Source: Fibrobacteria bacterium GUT31
GTDB lineage: Bacteria; Fibrobacterota; Fibrobacteria; Fibrobacterales; Fibrobacteraceae
DNA length: 44,163 nt
Assembly (NCBI GenBank): GCA_001462225.1
Contig: LIUH01000171.1
Location: 1-44,163 of the forward strand
Direction of reading: 5' to 3'
In this document: piece by piece, positions 32,186 through 41,945 of the stretch
Position numbering within the stretch: the stretch's first letter is position 1
Layout: the number at the start of each line of letters is the position of its first letter
Notes under the pieces: generated by a model
The model's database searches: none
What the model was told of the DNA's origin: nothing
The model's input: the letters and a program-made list of their open reading frames with translations, nothing else
Program-made: the position numbers and the translations under genes

Positions 32186-32920
32186 CAACAATAAATACAC
32201 TTTGGCAACTCAATTCTGCTACAGCAGCAGCAAGATTGGGACAAAATGCGGCACAAGAACGGAGATTTTTGACCCGGATCTGTATGAATGTAAACCGGAA
32301 ATCAATGCCAATGGAATCTACCTGAAGATGCCTGTAAGTTATGAAGGTCAGAGCTATAATGCGGTTTTGATAGGCACTCAAACATGGATGGCAGAGAATT
32401 TGAATTACAACGCCACTGGTAGCAAATGCTATGGCGACATTAGCGGCGGCGATAGCGAAAACAAATGTGATACTTACGGCAGGCTTTACGATTGGAATAC
32501 GGCTATGGCTCTTGCATCAAGTTGCAATTCCAACAGCGGTTGTTCAGTACAGACAAAGCACAAGGGTATTTGCCCGACAAGTTGGCATATACCCAGCGAT
32601 GCAGAGTGGACGGCATTAGTGACTGCTATTGGCGGTAGAAATACTGCAGGAACTAAATTGAAGTCAGCAACAGGCTGGAATAATAATGGCAATGGTACGG
32701 ACAATTACGGGTTTTCGGCTCTGCCGGGCGGTAACACCTCATTATCGGGGGAGGTAGAATTCTACGCTGTCGGCAACCAAGGCGACTGGTGGAGTACCAC
32801 AGAGAGCAGTAGTAACAACACTTACAGCCAGTATACGCAACACGACAACAGCTATTTTATCCTAGGCAACAGTCTAAAATCTCGTTTTTTTTCTGTTCGT
32901 TGCTTGAAAGATTAAGCGGT

Positions 32921-32950
32921 TTGGGTATGGGAAGTAATCCCTATACCCAA
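32921..32950 (+). terminator. Inverted repeat after the FISUMP gene
   Basis: TTGGGTATGGG and CCCTATACCCAA pair with one bulged A around AAGTAAT. It follows the stop codon by 5 nt, so it may terminate transcription, but no T-run follows. It is built from the same TATACCC words as the 7-bp arrays. Confidence 0.4.
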
Positions 32951-33012
32951 GCGAGTAATTCAACGTTTGCTATAGAAAAAACAGCGAGGGAATTTTGGCA
33001 TTTTTCTTTTTC

Positions 33013-33018
33013 TATATT
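33013..33018 (+). promoter_or_regulatory. TATATT box before the LpxL-type gene
   Basis: TTTTTC-TATATT is followed after about 12 nt by AGGGA and then TTG 33041. A second, weaker copy of the full motif (AATTCA, 8 nt, TATAGA) lies at about 32957-32976. Confidence 0.4.
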
Positions 33019-33040
33019 CCTAAAAATTTAGGGAATATTA

Positions 33041-33901
33041 TTGTTCTTCCTTTCCGTCGCCCTAAAACAAAACCCTAAAATTTGGAGATTGTGTTATGGG
33101 CGAAAAATTCCAAAACAAATATCGCATACCTTCTGCCCGTGCCCCAATTTTTTCTACCTTCCCCCTGTGTGGAAACAATTCGTCTTTGCTAAAAACCTGC
33201 ATCTAACCGAACCTTTTTTTGCAAAAATGGGTGCTGAACAGCCTAGATATCGTGATGTTCTGAAAAATATGCTCCGCGACGTTTTTAATTTTGTTTTTCG
33301 CCACCCGCCTTCAAAAAAGGTACATTTTGAAATAGATAAATATTCTCTCCACATTTTGGAAGAAATGCGATATGGAGGAATTTTTTTGACCGCACACTAT
33401 GGCAACCATGAACTTTTGGGGTATAGGCTCGCAGAGCTTGGATTGCCGCTAAATGCCGCTGCTCAGGAGCAGAAACCTAAATTTTTTGACAGATGGTTGC
33501 AAAAAAAAAGAACATTCAAAGGGAAATGCTTCGCAAAAAAAATAAAAACACGGCATTTAATAGAATTTGTGGATAACTGCGGTTTATTCGCAATGCTCGC
33601 AGACCAAGACTATAGAAAACTCATTCCTAATTCAATTGAAGAAAAATGCAAAAGCGAATTTTTAGATCTCAAAGTTCGCAGCAATCCCTTGCCGGCCTTT
33701 ATATTGGAACATCGCCCAAATACACCTGTATTCTGCGGATATATACAGCAAATTCACCAAACCCAAACGCTTTTTCTGGAGAAAATCCCTTCGCAAAATT
33801 TTTACGCTCACTACCACCTATGGCTTGAGAGATTGATTCTGGAAAATCCGGCAAAATGGTATGGCTGGTTTCACAATAGATTTCTCTCGGCTTCCTTTTG
33901 A
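33041..33901 (+). CDS. LpxL/HtrB-family lipid A acyltransferase-like protein
   Basis: The 286-residue product contains the catalytic HX4E motif in LTAHYGNHELLGY, LADQDY, and the terminal WYGWFHNRF typical of lysophospholipid acyltransferases acting on lipid A. An upstream in-frame stop at 33029 forces the start to TTG 33041, which has AGGGA 6 nt upstream. The N-terminal helix is short and poorly hydrophobic compared with E. coli LpxL. The gene may complete Kdo2-lipid A acylation or act on another lipid. Its 3' end overlaps rluD by 31 bp. Confidence 0.75.
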   Translation: MFFLSVALKQNPKIWRLCYGRKIPKQISHTFCPCPNFFYLPPVWKQFVFAKNLHLTEPFFAKMGAEQPRYRDVLKNMLRDVFNFVFRHPPSKKVHFEIDKYSLHILEEMRYGGIFLTAHYGNHELLGYRLAELGLPLNAAAQEQKPKFFDRWLQKKRTFKGKCFAKKIKTRHLIEFVDNCGLFAMLADQDYRKLIPNSIEEKCKSEFLDLKVRSNPLPAFILEHRPNTPVFCGYIQQIHQTQTLFLEKIPSQNFYAHYHLWLERLILENPAKWYGWFHNRFLSASF

Positions 33902-35001
33902 GCCTTTTTCAAGGCTCGCTTTATCTTTGTGGCTGCATAACGCTCTGCGCGAGTGAGGCGAATTTTGACCGGTTCTTCGTCTTCCGTTTCTTCGAGCGAC
34001 AGTTCAATGTCATCCGGATTGGCAAATATTTGAGGTGGGGTGAATAATTGGAGCGGCGAATAATTGTCTGCATCGGCGGCATTTTGCCGCAATAACGCCA
34101 AAGCCTGCCTTAACGGTTCGTCCTCTTCAATTTTGAATTCCATTGCCTTTTTTGTTTTCGGATGCTTAAATTTTATTTTATATGATTGTAAAAGCTGGGC
34201 ATGGGCAATTTCCAAAAGTTTTTCCGCTATTGGTCGATAAATAGTGTCTATTCTTTTTGCACTCTCTTCCCTGCCGTTATAAACGGAATCTCCGACAACC
34301 GGATTTCCCAAATAACGCGCATGAACGCGAATTTGATGGGTTCTGCCCGTGTCCAGTTTAAATTCTGCAAAAGAGGCAAAGCTAAATGCTTCCAAAGTTT
34401 TATAATTGGTAACCGCAGCTTTTCCATTTGCCTGCACAGCCATCTTTAGGCGATTTTTTGAATCGCGTTCTATAGGTGCATCAATGGTTCCTTCACGGTC
34501 GCGCAAAATTCCCCAAATAACAGCCTTGTATGTTCGCTCTAAAGTTCTATCTTCCAGTTGGCGGGTTAGTTCCCTGTGAGCTAAATCTGTTTTTGCAACA
34601 ACAAGCAAACCCGGAGTGTCTTTGTCCAAGCGATGCAAAATTCCGGGGCGGAGCGGTCCGTTTATCTTTGAGAGAGAATTTTTGAAATGCCACAACAATG
34701 CGGCTGCAAGCGTCCCTTTACTTATGCCGCTTCCGGGATGCATCACCATATCACGCGGTTTATTGATAACCGCCAAATGCTCGTCTTCAAAAACTATATT
34801 TAAGGGTATGTTTTCCGGTTCCAAAAAACTCTCTTCTTTCACAGGCATTTGCAGAATTTCCAATTCGGCATTTTCCGGCACTTGAAAATTTTTCTGCAAA
34901 ATTTGCCCGTTCAGCAAAACCTTGCCTTCCGCAATGATTTTTTGCAAATCCGTGCGGGAATACTCAGGGTATTTTGATTGCAAATATTTATCCAAACGCA
35001 T
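33871..35001 (-). CDS. rluD: RluD-type 23S rRNA pseudouridine synthase
   Basis: The 376-residue product has an N-terminal S4 RNA-binding domain (MRLDKYLQSKYPEYSRTDLQKIIAEGKVLLNG) and the RsuA/RluA catalytic domain with Asp126 in LHRLDKDTPGLLVVAK. It also has ERTYKAVIWG and GRTHQIRVH. Characterised relatives modify U1911/1915/1917 of 23S rRNA. A C-terminal extension of about 70 residues, ending in a Lys/Arg-rich helix (RAERYAATKIKRALKKAQ), is unusual and could bind RNA. The exact target (RluD, RluC or RluA type) is not certain. Confidence 0.88.
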   Translation of the reverse strand: MRLDKYLQSKYPEYSRTDLQKIIAEGKVLLNGQILQKNFQVPENAELEILQMPVKEESFLEPENIPLNIVFEDEHLAVINKPRDMVMHPGSGISKGTLAAALLWHFKNSLSKINGPLRPGILHRLDKDTPGLLVVAKTDLAHRELTRQLEDRTLERTYKAVIWGILRDREGTIDAPIERDSKNRLKMAVQANGKAAVTNYKTLEAFSFASFAEFKLDTGRTHQIRVHARYLGNPVVGDSVYNGREESAKRIDTIYRPIAEKLLEIAHAQLLQSYKIKFKHPKTKKAMEFKIEEDEPLRQALALLRQNAADADNYSPLQLFTPPQIFANPDDIELSLEETEDEEPVKIRLTRAERYAATKIKRALKKAQKEAERNLL

Positions 35002-35002
35002 T

Positions 35003-36895
35003 TTAATCCTCCAATATCCAGCTTATCCCATATGCAAACCTTATGCCGGGCGGCGTATAACCTACTTCAGGTTCCATTAGGCTGTGATTCATGTTCTCAA
35101 TTTTTGCGTAAAGAATAAAGCTCTGTATTTGCATGGAACTTTTGAAATTAAGCGAAAGATATTTTTTCAATAGAACAGGGTTGGCAAGGCTGTCGTTTTC
35201 CAAACCATAATCCCATCTATTGCCAAACCAGTCCGCATCAAATTGCACGGAAACTTTCAAACGGTCTTCCACAAAACGGTTACTCCAATAAATTGTGCCT
35301 TTGTAGTAATGAGTGGGAATATTTATCATTTTTGTACGCAGAATGCTTTTCCCCTGCTCGGCATAAAAACGCCAGTTGCCAAGTTCAAAACCTAGCCGCC
35401 AAAAAAGTTCGTTATTCACCACTGTTTTATAATTTACCCACTGAAATGCGGAATCTGCGGGGAGCGAATCTAAAATATCCTCTCTTGGGATAGCCCAATA
35501 CGGCATAATGGAATTTTTTGCGGTTTCGTAGCGAAATCCTGCCGAATAAAAGAGGTGCTCACTCAATTTATATTCTAAACCGGTTTCCCATCTTTGCCTT
35601 TTTTCCGCTTTTAATTCCTTGTTAGGGAAGGCAATTCTGCCAACTCGCAAAATATGGGTTTCGTGCATATCCGGGAAGCGGGTATCTTTCTGGTAATCAC
35701 TGTTCAACTGCAGATGCCAAGGCAAAAATATAGTTGCGCCGGCGGAGAGCGCAGGAGCAAAATCCACGGAATCCAATGCGGAGGCATTTCTCTGCAAACC
35801 CGATTGCCCCCTAAATGCAAATCTCCACAATGTATCATTTATGCCAAGCAAAAACAACTGCCTATCTTGGTATAATGGAGGTGCCTCATGTTCCTGAATG
35901 GAAACTTCGGGCAAATAATCTTTGCTTCTCAAATATTCATAGCGAATATTTATATATGGATTCAAAAAACTTTTATGCGATATTCTTCCTTCGCCGCTTT
36001 GCACAGTGAATTTTTCCGAAACTTCCCCCGGAAAATAAATGCTCGCTGTGTCCAATTTTGAAAATTTTAATTCCTGCTGTGCAAAACGATGGGATAAACT
36101 AAAATCCCAATTAGGCAAAAAATTGTAATTCCAAAGAAATCTGTAAAAATTTGCGCTGCCTTTAACATTGTACGGCTCTCGCAGAAATTCTATTGAATAG
36201 TCTAGCTCGTTTTTTAAGAAGAAATCTCTGGTAGCGTCATCGTTGTCCAAGAATAAATAACCTATCTGCGCCGTTATGCTGGAATGCGGAAAAATCCAAG
36301 AAATAGCCGGAACAAAGTGAATGGAACTGTATGCTAAGTTTCTACCTGCCAAAGGAACGTTGCTGGAATCTCTTTTCAGCGTTCCCGTATAAAGTTGCTG
36401 AACAACATCTTGATAAATAAAATAATCGCTCTTTGGAACGGAGTGCGAAGCAAGGCCCAAAGAGAAAACTATGGAATCTAGAAGCTGTCTGTTGAAATTC
36501 AACGTAAGAGCATTGCCGTCTAAACCGTAGCGTTCCCACAATAATACGGTTATAGGAGTGTCTATGGGATTGTAATTTTCTTTAAAAACCAAATTTCCAT
36601 TGCTCGCATTTAAAGATAAACCATAGCGTTCATAGAATGGTGGTGGTGCGTAAAGTCCGGAAAATCCGAGTGGCAACCTTTTTGCAGGATCCGAAAATCC
36701 CATGATGTCCGCTCCTGCATCCGGTAAACCCAAAACGGAAATCCCTTTAATCCAGTAAGCTCTGCCGCCTTCAAAATCATAGTCCTTTGACAATACACCA
36801 TGCTCCGAGCGAGCATAGCGAGAAATAGAAGTTTCTACGCCATGAACGGAAAAAACTAGAATAAGAATGAGAAGCACCGCTGCGCTTAATCGCAT
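35003..36895 (-). CDS. Large outer-membrane beta-barrel (TonB-receptor-like)
   Basis: The 630-residue product has a signal peptide (cleavage near VHGVETS). About 20 or more amphipathic strands with aromatic girdles and polar loops follow, for example LFYSAGFRYETAKNSIMPYW and WETGLEYKLSEH. These resemble the barrel half of TonB-dependent receptors. No clear plug domain or TonB box is visible, so it may be a plug-less transporter or porin. It ends WILED. The ATG overlaps the radical-SAM stop by 10 nt, and rluD follows by 1 nt. Confidence 0.65.
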   Translation of the reverse strand: MRLSAAVLLILILVFSVHGVETSISRYARSEHGVLSKDYDFEGGRAYWIKGISVLGLPDAGADIMGFSDPAKRLPLGFSGLYAPPPFYERYGLSLNASNGNLVFKENYNPIDTPITVLLWERYGLDGNALTLNFNRQLLDSIVFSLGLASHSVPKSDYFIYQDVVQQLYTGTLKRDSSNVPLAGRNLAYSSIHFVPAISWIFPHSSITAQIGYLFLDNDDATRDFFLKNELDYSIEFLREPYNVKGSANFYRFLWNYNFLPNWDFSLSHRFAQQELKFSKLDTASIYFPGEVSEKFTVQSGEGRISHKSFLNPYINIRYEYLRSKDYLPEVSIQEHEAPPLYQDRQLFLLGINDTLWRFAFRGQSGLQRNASALDSVDFAPALSAGATIFLPWHLQLNSDYQKDTRFPDMHETHILRVGRIAFPNKELKAEKRQRWETGLEYKLSEHLFYSAGFRYETAKNSIMPYWAIPREDILDSLPADSAFQWVNYKTVVNNELFWRLGFELGNWRFYAEQGKSILRTKMINIPTHYYKGTIYWSNRFVEDRLKVSVQFDADWFGNRWDYGLENDSLANPVLLKKYLSLNFKSSMQIQSFILYAKIENMNHSLMEPEVGYTPPGIRFAYGISWILED

Positions 36896-37761
36896 AGTAT
36901 CGGCAATTTAGAAATAATCAGGTTCCTATCCCTGCTCCAAGCCGGAGCTAAGAGCATATCGCCGGGTGACTCGCCGCTGATTCTTTCTATAGCCGTATAA
37001 GGCGAAACTATGCGGATGACCTCTGTGGCCGCCTCGCAGTATTCTTCCAAAGATAAAAGTTTTATTTTGCCTTTTTGATATTCTTCTGCAAAACGAGTTC
37101 CTTTGACAATATGCAACGGATGAATTTTGATTGCAGAAAATCCGCAATCTCTAACCAAATTTGCGGTGCTTGTAAAATCGCCGATATTCTCTCCGGGCAA
37201 CCCTATTATTATGTGAGCCGTTATGGCAAGCCCGGCATTTTTGCAAAACGCAGCGGCGTTGCGTACGCATTCCACTGTGTGATTTCGGTTTATATTTTTT
37301 AAAGTCTCGTTATTTGCGGTTTGCACCCCTATTTCCACAATAACCGGTTTCGCTTTTTTCAATTCCGCAAGCAGTTCCACAACCTGAGGCGGCAAACAAT
37401 CCGGGCGAGTTCCAACGGCAATTCCGGCAACATCGTTATGCGAAATTACAGGAGTAAAAATCTCACGGAGTTTTTGCACTGGGGCGTGTGTATTGGTGTA
37501 ACTTTGAAAATAAGCCAGAATGCCGATTTCTTTTTTCTTTTTCCTGATCTTTTCTATTCCTGCTTTAAGTTGTTCCAAAAAGGGTAACTGCGTTGTAGCC
37601 ACAGGGCTAAAAGAACTGTTGTTGCAATATGCGCAACCGCCTGTCCCAATAGTCCCGTCTAAATTCGGACAGTTGAAACCGGCATTGAGCGAAACTTTGC
37701 GAACTTGCTCATATTGTGGAAAAATTTCTCTTAAAAAATCTTTATACAATTTAACAGACAT
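36886..37761 (-). CDS. Radical SAM protein, TIGR01212/YhcC family
   Basis: The 291-residue product has the iron-sulfur cysteine cluster NCPNLDGTIGTGGCAYCNN (the C-x-x-x-D-G...GGC-x-x-C pattern of this family), then GTRPDCLPPQ, EIGVQTAN, HIIIGLPGE and IKIHPLHIVKGT. The family is widespread and its reaction is not established. ATG 37761 overlaps the upstream stop (TGATG), and the frame further upstream would lie inside the peptidase gene. Confidence 0.85.
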   Translation of the reverse strand: MSVKLYKDFLREIFPQYEQVRKVSLNAGFNCPNLDGTIGTGGCAYCNNSSFSPVATTQLPFLEQLKAGIEKIRKKKKEIGILAYFQSYTNTHAPVQKLREIFTPVISHNDVAGIAVGTRPDCLPPQVVELLAELKKAKPVIVEIGVQTANNETLKNINRNHTVECVRNAAAFCKNAGLAITAHIIIGLPGENIGDFTSTANLVRDCGFSAIKIHPLHIVKGTRFAEEYQKGKIKLLSLEEYCEAATEVIRIVSPYTAIERISGESPGDMLLAPAWSRDRNLIISKLPILCD

Positions 37762-38483
37762 CAATTTCTTCTGCCACCTATTAAACCGGCTCTGTAAGCC
37801 CAATACAAAAGCTGTAAAATTGATGTTATGGCTGCGGCTACATAAGTCAAACCGGCTGCCGTCAAAACAGAAGAAACCGCACCGGCTTCATTGCCTTGCC
37901 GAACTATGCCCAGATGTTGCAATTGTTTTTTTGCCCTTGAAGACGCATCAAACTCAACCGGAACGGTAACCAGTGTGAATGCAGTAGCTGCAGCGAATAA
38001 TGCAACGCCTATAATCGCTATAGAATGCCCTAAACCGGAACTGACTTCTGCACCTGCACCGAGTATTATGCCTATCATGATGATCCATGGACCAAGGTTG
38101 CTCCCTATATTTGCAACAGGGACTATGGCAGAGCGAATCCACATGGGAAAATAATGTTGGGCATGCTGAATTGCGTGCCCTGCTTCGTGTGCGGCAACAC
38201 CGGCAGCTGCAGCCGAGCGTCCTTTATAGACATCGGGGCTTAGGTTGAGTGTTTTGTTCATGGGGTTGTAGTGGTCGGAGAGGAATCCTTTATGTTCATG
38301 TACGCTCACATCGGTTATGCCGGCATCTCGCAAAAGCTGTTCTGCAACCTGTGCTCCTGTGTAACCGCTGGCGATGGGAATTTTTTTACCTTTCTCAAAC
38401 CGGCTTCTCACCATAAAGGCCGCACCGCCGGAAAGCACAATTCCGCATACTATGATAATTATAAAAATCGGGTCAAAAAGCAT
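37761..38483 (-). CDS. YugP-type zinc metallopeptidase, membrane-bound
   Basis: The 240-residue product has an N-terminal membrane helix (IFIIIIVCGIVLSGGAAFMV), a peptidase domain with HEAGH (99-103), and about three further helices (WIIMIGIILGAGAEV, IAIIGVALFAAATAFTLV). This matches the neutral zinc metallopeptidase_2 (YugP) family, whose physiological substrate is unknown. ATG 38483 follows GAGGTG. It is the first gene of the peptidase-radicalSAM-barrel-rluD cluster. Confidence 0.85.
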   Translation of the reverse strand: MLFDPIFIIIIVCGIVLSGGAAFMVRSRFEKGKKIPIASGYTGAQVAEQLLRDAGITDVSVHEHKGFLSDHYNPMNKTLNLSPDVYKGRSAAAAGVAAHEAGHAIQHAQHYFPMWIRSAIVPVANIGSNLGPWIIMIGIILGAGAEVSSGLGHSIAIIGVALFAAATAFTLVTVPVEFDASSRAKKQLQHLGIVRQGNEAGAVSSVLTAAGLTYVAAAITSILQLLYWAYRAGLIGGRRN

Positions 38484-38576
38484 AAGACACCTCTAATATG
38501 AAAAAAGGTAGCTTTTTTTAGGCTAAAAAGGTGCCGTATTTATAAAAAAAGCGGATACACTGCATATTTTAGGGTG

Positions 38577-39831
<1,255 letters not shown>

Positions 39832-39839
<8 letters not shown>

Positions 39840-40494
39840 TAAATTCGGAGGCTTCTTCTACGGCAAGCAGGGCTTCTTCCAATTCGTCCATATCATCAAG
39901 CGCGCTTTCCAAATCGTTTTCGTCTAAGTCCTTTGCTTTTTGCATTGACCTTTCCATTGAACGGCGCATGAGCTCCATTTGAGCATCAGAAAACACACCC
40001 TCTTTGGATTGCCCAAGGTCCAGAAGCGCTGCGCATTCCGCGCAGTAACCGAGCGATTTATTTACATAAAATTTTTGATCGACATTGTTCACGTTGCACT
40101 TAACGCAAATCTGCCCTTCGCAGCCTTCAAAATAAGTTCTGTTTTCGTATTCCAGTTGCTGCGAAAGAATCTCTACCAAATTTTTGCTGTCCGTTGAGTT
40201 GCTTATTTTCGGGCGGCTCCATGCTGTTGGTTTTTCCATAGACTTAGGCAGAACGGAGAGTTTGCGTTTGCCCAAACGTTCTTCTTTTTCCACATCAAAG
40301 AAGAATGGGATTTTTACAAACTTTGCGCCTTGTATCATCAGAGAAGATTCGATTTTTATTTGCGGAGTTTTCGGTACTTCGGGTTTTGGCTCAACGGATT
40401 TTTTGGCACCTTTCTTCATCGGCTGCGTCTTGGTCTTTTTTACAGGCTCTTTTTTGCCTTTAGTTTTTTTTTCAACTGGCTTCTTGCTTGGCAT
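39832..40494 (-). CDS. Protein with DksA/TraR-like zinc finger, basic N-terminus and acidic C-terminus
   Basis: The 220-residue product begins with a Lys/Pro-rich stretch (1-45). It has four cysteines Cys130, 133, 151 and 154 in a C-x2-C-x17-C-x2-C pattern (ICVKC...GYCAEC), the exact spacing of the DksA/TraR zinc finger. An acidic helical tail follows (LDENDLESALDDMDELEEALL). DksA's N-terminal coiled coil with its acidic tip residues is not recognisable, so a transcription-factor role is only suggested. It lies 13 nt downstream of the cyclophilin gene and overlaps folC. Confidence 0.6.
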
Positions 40495-40507
40495 AAAATT
40501 TCCGTTT

Positions 40508-41035
40508 TTATTTTGCTTCCACTATCCGTACGCTGATAATCGGGTCATGAAGCTCCAGGCGATAAATCACATCCAAACCGCTTTCAACCATGCCAAAAAT
40601 CGTGTGCTTCCCATCTAAGCTGGGTTGCGGCCACTGGACTATAAAGAACTGGGAGCCACCTGTGTTAGGTCCGGAATTCGCCATGGAAACCGCTCCGACA
40701 ACGTGCTTTAGCCCGTTTGCTTCATCGTCTATGGTATAGCCGGGCCCTCCGGAGCCATTGCCTGCGGGGTCTCCGCCCTGCACAACAAAGCTTTGGATTA
40801 TCCTATGGAATGAAAGCCCGTTGTAAAAGCCTTTGTTTGCCAGTTCCACAAAGTTTGCCACGGTGTTAGGGGCATCTTTGAAAAGCAGGTTTACGGTGAC
40901 TGTGCCTTCGTGGGTTTCTATCACGGCTTGGATTTTTTTAATGCCGTCATAATTTTTATTGAAAACCTTGCCGGCGGCAAAGGCAGAACCCGAAAGCAAG
41001 GATAAAAGCAGCGTGAAAACAAAAAAATTGCGCAT
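40508..41035 (-). CDS. Peptidyl-prolyl cis-trans isomerase, cyclophilin type, exported
   Basis: The 175-residue product has a signal peptide (cleavage after SGSAFA) and the cyclophilin core: FHRIIQSFVVQGGDP, the GGPGYTIDDE loop, VSMANSGPNTGGSQFFI, and LDGKHTIFGMV. The catalytic Arg and active-site Phe/Gln residues are present. It probably assists folding of exported proteins. I chose ATG 41035 because the TATATT box (41047-41042) is 6 nt upstream. A longer frame would run through the promoter and repeats. Confidence 0.9.
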   Translation of the reverse strand: MRNFFVFTLLLSLLSGSAFAAGKVFNKNYDGIKKIQAVIETHEGTVTVNLLFKDAPNTVANFVELANKGFYNGLSFHRIIQSFVVQGGDPAGNGSGGPGYTIDDEANGLKHVVGAVSMANSGPNTGGSQFFIVQWPQPSLDGKHTIFGMVESGLDVIYRLELHDPIISVRIVEAK

Positions 41036-41041
41036 GGGAAG

Positions 41042-41062
41042 AATATAGTAAATGTTGATAAC
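41042..41062 (-). promoter_or_regulatory. Promoter of the cyclophilin operon
   Basis: TTATCA, 8 nt, TATATT on the minus strand (41047-41042), followed by 6 nt and the ATG. Confidence 0.6.
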
Positions 41063-41081
41063 CCAATCTCCCTTTCCGACA

Positions 41082-41116
41082 AACCCTATACCCCAAACCC
41101 TATACCCCATACCCAA
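41082..41116. repeat. ACCCTAT/ACCCCAT repeat with telomere-like C-tracts
   Basis: C-runs of 3, 4, 3, 4 and 3 (41084-86, 41091-94, 41098-100, 41105-108, 41112-114) are spaced by 3-4 nt between two divergent promoters. The minus strand therefore carries five evenly spaced G-tracts, a strong G-quadruplex candidate. Confidence 0.8.
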
Positions 41117-41130
41117 TGATTTTCTATATT
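41117..41130 (+). promoter_or_regulatory. Promoter of the LytR_C-rsfS-prepilin peptidase operon
   Basis: TTTTC-TATATT (41125-41130) is followed by 6 nt and ATG 41137. The upstream TTWATCA box is replaced by the edge of the repeat. Confidence 0.5.
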
Positions 41131-41136
41131 ACCCCT

Positions 41137-41544
41137 ATGTTTGCAAAAATGCCTTTTTTGCTGATGGTTGTGAGCTTGTTTTTTTTTGCCTGCGCAGAAG
41201 AGTTAATTGCTAAACCTGATACACGTATAGAGCCTGTGCCCGGGCAGATAGCGGTTTTAAATAGTTGCGGAATTTTTGGCGCGGCAGAAGAGACGAAAAA
41301 AGTTTTGCGAACTAACGGTTTTGATGTTCTCAGCGCTCAATCAGACCCGCAGTGGGCGAATTACGAAGAAACTATTGTAGCCATTCGCAATCCTCATTGG
41401 GTTGGCCATGATAGGTTAAGAGCCGTTCTGGATACGAAAAATTTTATAGTCTTGCAAGATCCTTTAAGCGGAGATGTAAGCGCGACCGTTTTTTTGGGCA
41501 GAGATTATAAAAAGGTGTTAAAAATAAAAAGAGGACAACAATGA
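41137..41544 (+). CDS. Lipoprotein with LytR C-terminal domain
   Basis: The 135-residue product has a short signal peptide with a lipobox FFAC (Cys19) and a LytR_C-type domain: GQIAVLNSCGIFGAAEETKKVLRTNGFDVLS, then ETIVAIRNPH and LSGDVSATVFLGRDYKKVL. This domain often accompanies cell-wall or envelope proteins, and its ligand is unknown. ATG 41137 is 6 nt from the promoter box. The stop overlaps the rsfS start. Confidence 0.7.
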   Translation: MFAKMPFLLMVVSLFFFACAEELIAKPDTRIEPVPGQIAVLNSCGIFGAAEETKKVLRTNGFDVLSAQSDPQWANYEETIVAIRNPHWVGHDRLRAVLDTKNFIVLQDPLSGDVSATVFLGRDYKKVLKIKRGQQ

Positions 41545-41939
41545 AGAGATTTCCGGCGAGCGTGAAAATCGGGGCACAAATTTTGTTCGAGCTTGATGCA
41601 GAGAATGTTGAACTTTTGGATTTGCGGAAACTTTCCGGTGTTGTTGACTGGTACTTGGTTGGCACCTGCGAGAGCAGTGCGCAAATGCAGGCAATTTTGA
41701 ACGAGTTGCAAAAGGCTTATAAACTAGCTGGCGGCGAGCCGGCTAACATTGAGTACAAGGAACTCACTCGCTGGGCCGTTCTGGATGCAGGCGATATTAT
41801 GGTTCATCTGTTTGAACAAAGCCGCAGAGAAGAAATAGCCCTTGATGAATTGTGGAACAAAGCTAAAAAAACCGCCCTTGCCAAAGAAGATTTTGTTAAA
41901 GAGAAAAAGACGGCTGTTAAAACTGCAGAATTTGTGTAA
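41541..41939 (+). CDS. rsfS: Ribosomal silencing factor RsfS
   Basis: The 132-residue Iojap-family protein has DWYLVGTCESSAQMQAILNEL and the hallmark WAVLDAGDIMVHLFEQSRREEIALDELW. It binds uL14 and blocks joining of the ribosomal subunits in starved cells. A Lys-rich tail of about 25 residues follows. The ATG overlaps the preceding stop (ATGA). Confidence 0.9.
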   Translation: MKRFPASVKIGAQILFELDAENVELLDLRKLSGVVDWYLVGTCESSAQMQAILNELQKAYKLAGGEPANIEYKELTRWAVLDAGDIMVHLFEQSRREEIALDELWNKAKKTALAKEDFVKEKKTAVKTAEFV

Positions 41940-41945
41940 AGGAAA

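Larger units (their letters stand above)
30859..32915 (+). pseudogene. FISUMP-domain lipoprotein split by a frameshift
   Basis: ATG 30859 (after AAGGAG) encodes a lipoprotein signal (LISC, Cys18) and a Ser/Ala/Glu linker, then hits TGA 31105-31107. The rest of the protein continues in the -1 frame from about 31091 (SSVNVNILTHLEYHRV) to TAA 32913-32915. The body has a helical region (~31110-31600), about ten tandem Cys repeats of the CG...Y...FC type (31640-32290), and a C-terminal FISUMP domain (NGIYLKMPVSYEGQSYNAVLIGTQTWMAENLN, GICPTSWHIPSDAEW). A one-base loss near 31091-31104 is the simplest cause. Sequencing error or recoding are alternatives. FISUMP function is unknown; proteins of this family are surface or secreted. 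Confidence 0.75.

Noticed and set aside
32921-32950. Inverted repeat after the FISUMP gene as an insertion-sequence end
   Set aside because: No transposase or target-site duplication is visible nearby. The sequence is made of the same TATACCC words as other local arrays.
38484-38576. A/T hairpin GAAAAAAGGTAGCTTTTTTTAG as a terminator
   Set aside because: The stem is almost only A-T pairs and too weak to be persuasive.
41036-41116. Extended start for the cyclophilin at 41116
   Set aside because: The extension is encoded by the CCCTATACC repeats and the promoter. The signal peptide begins at 41035.
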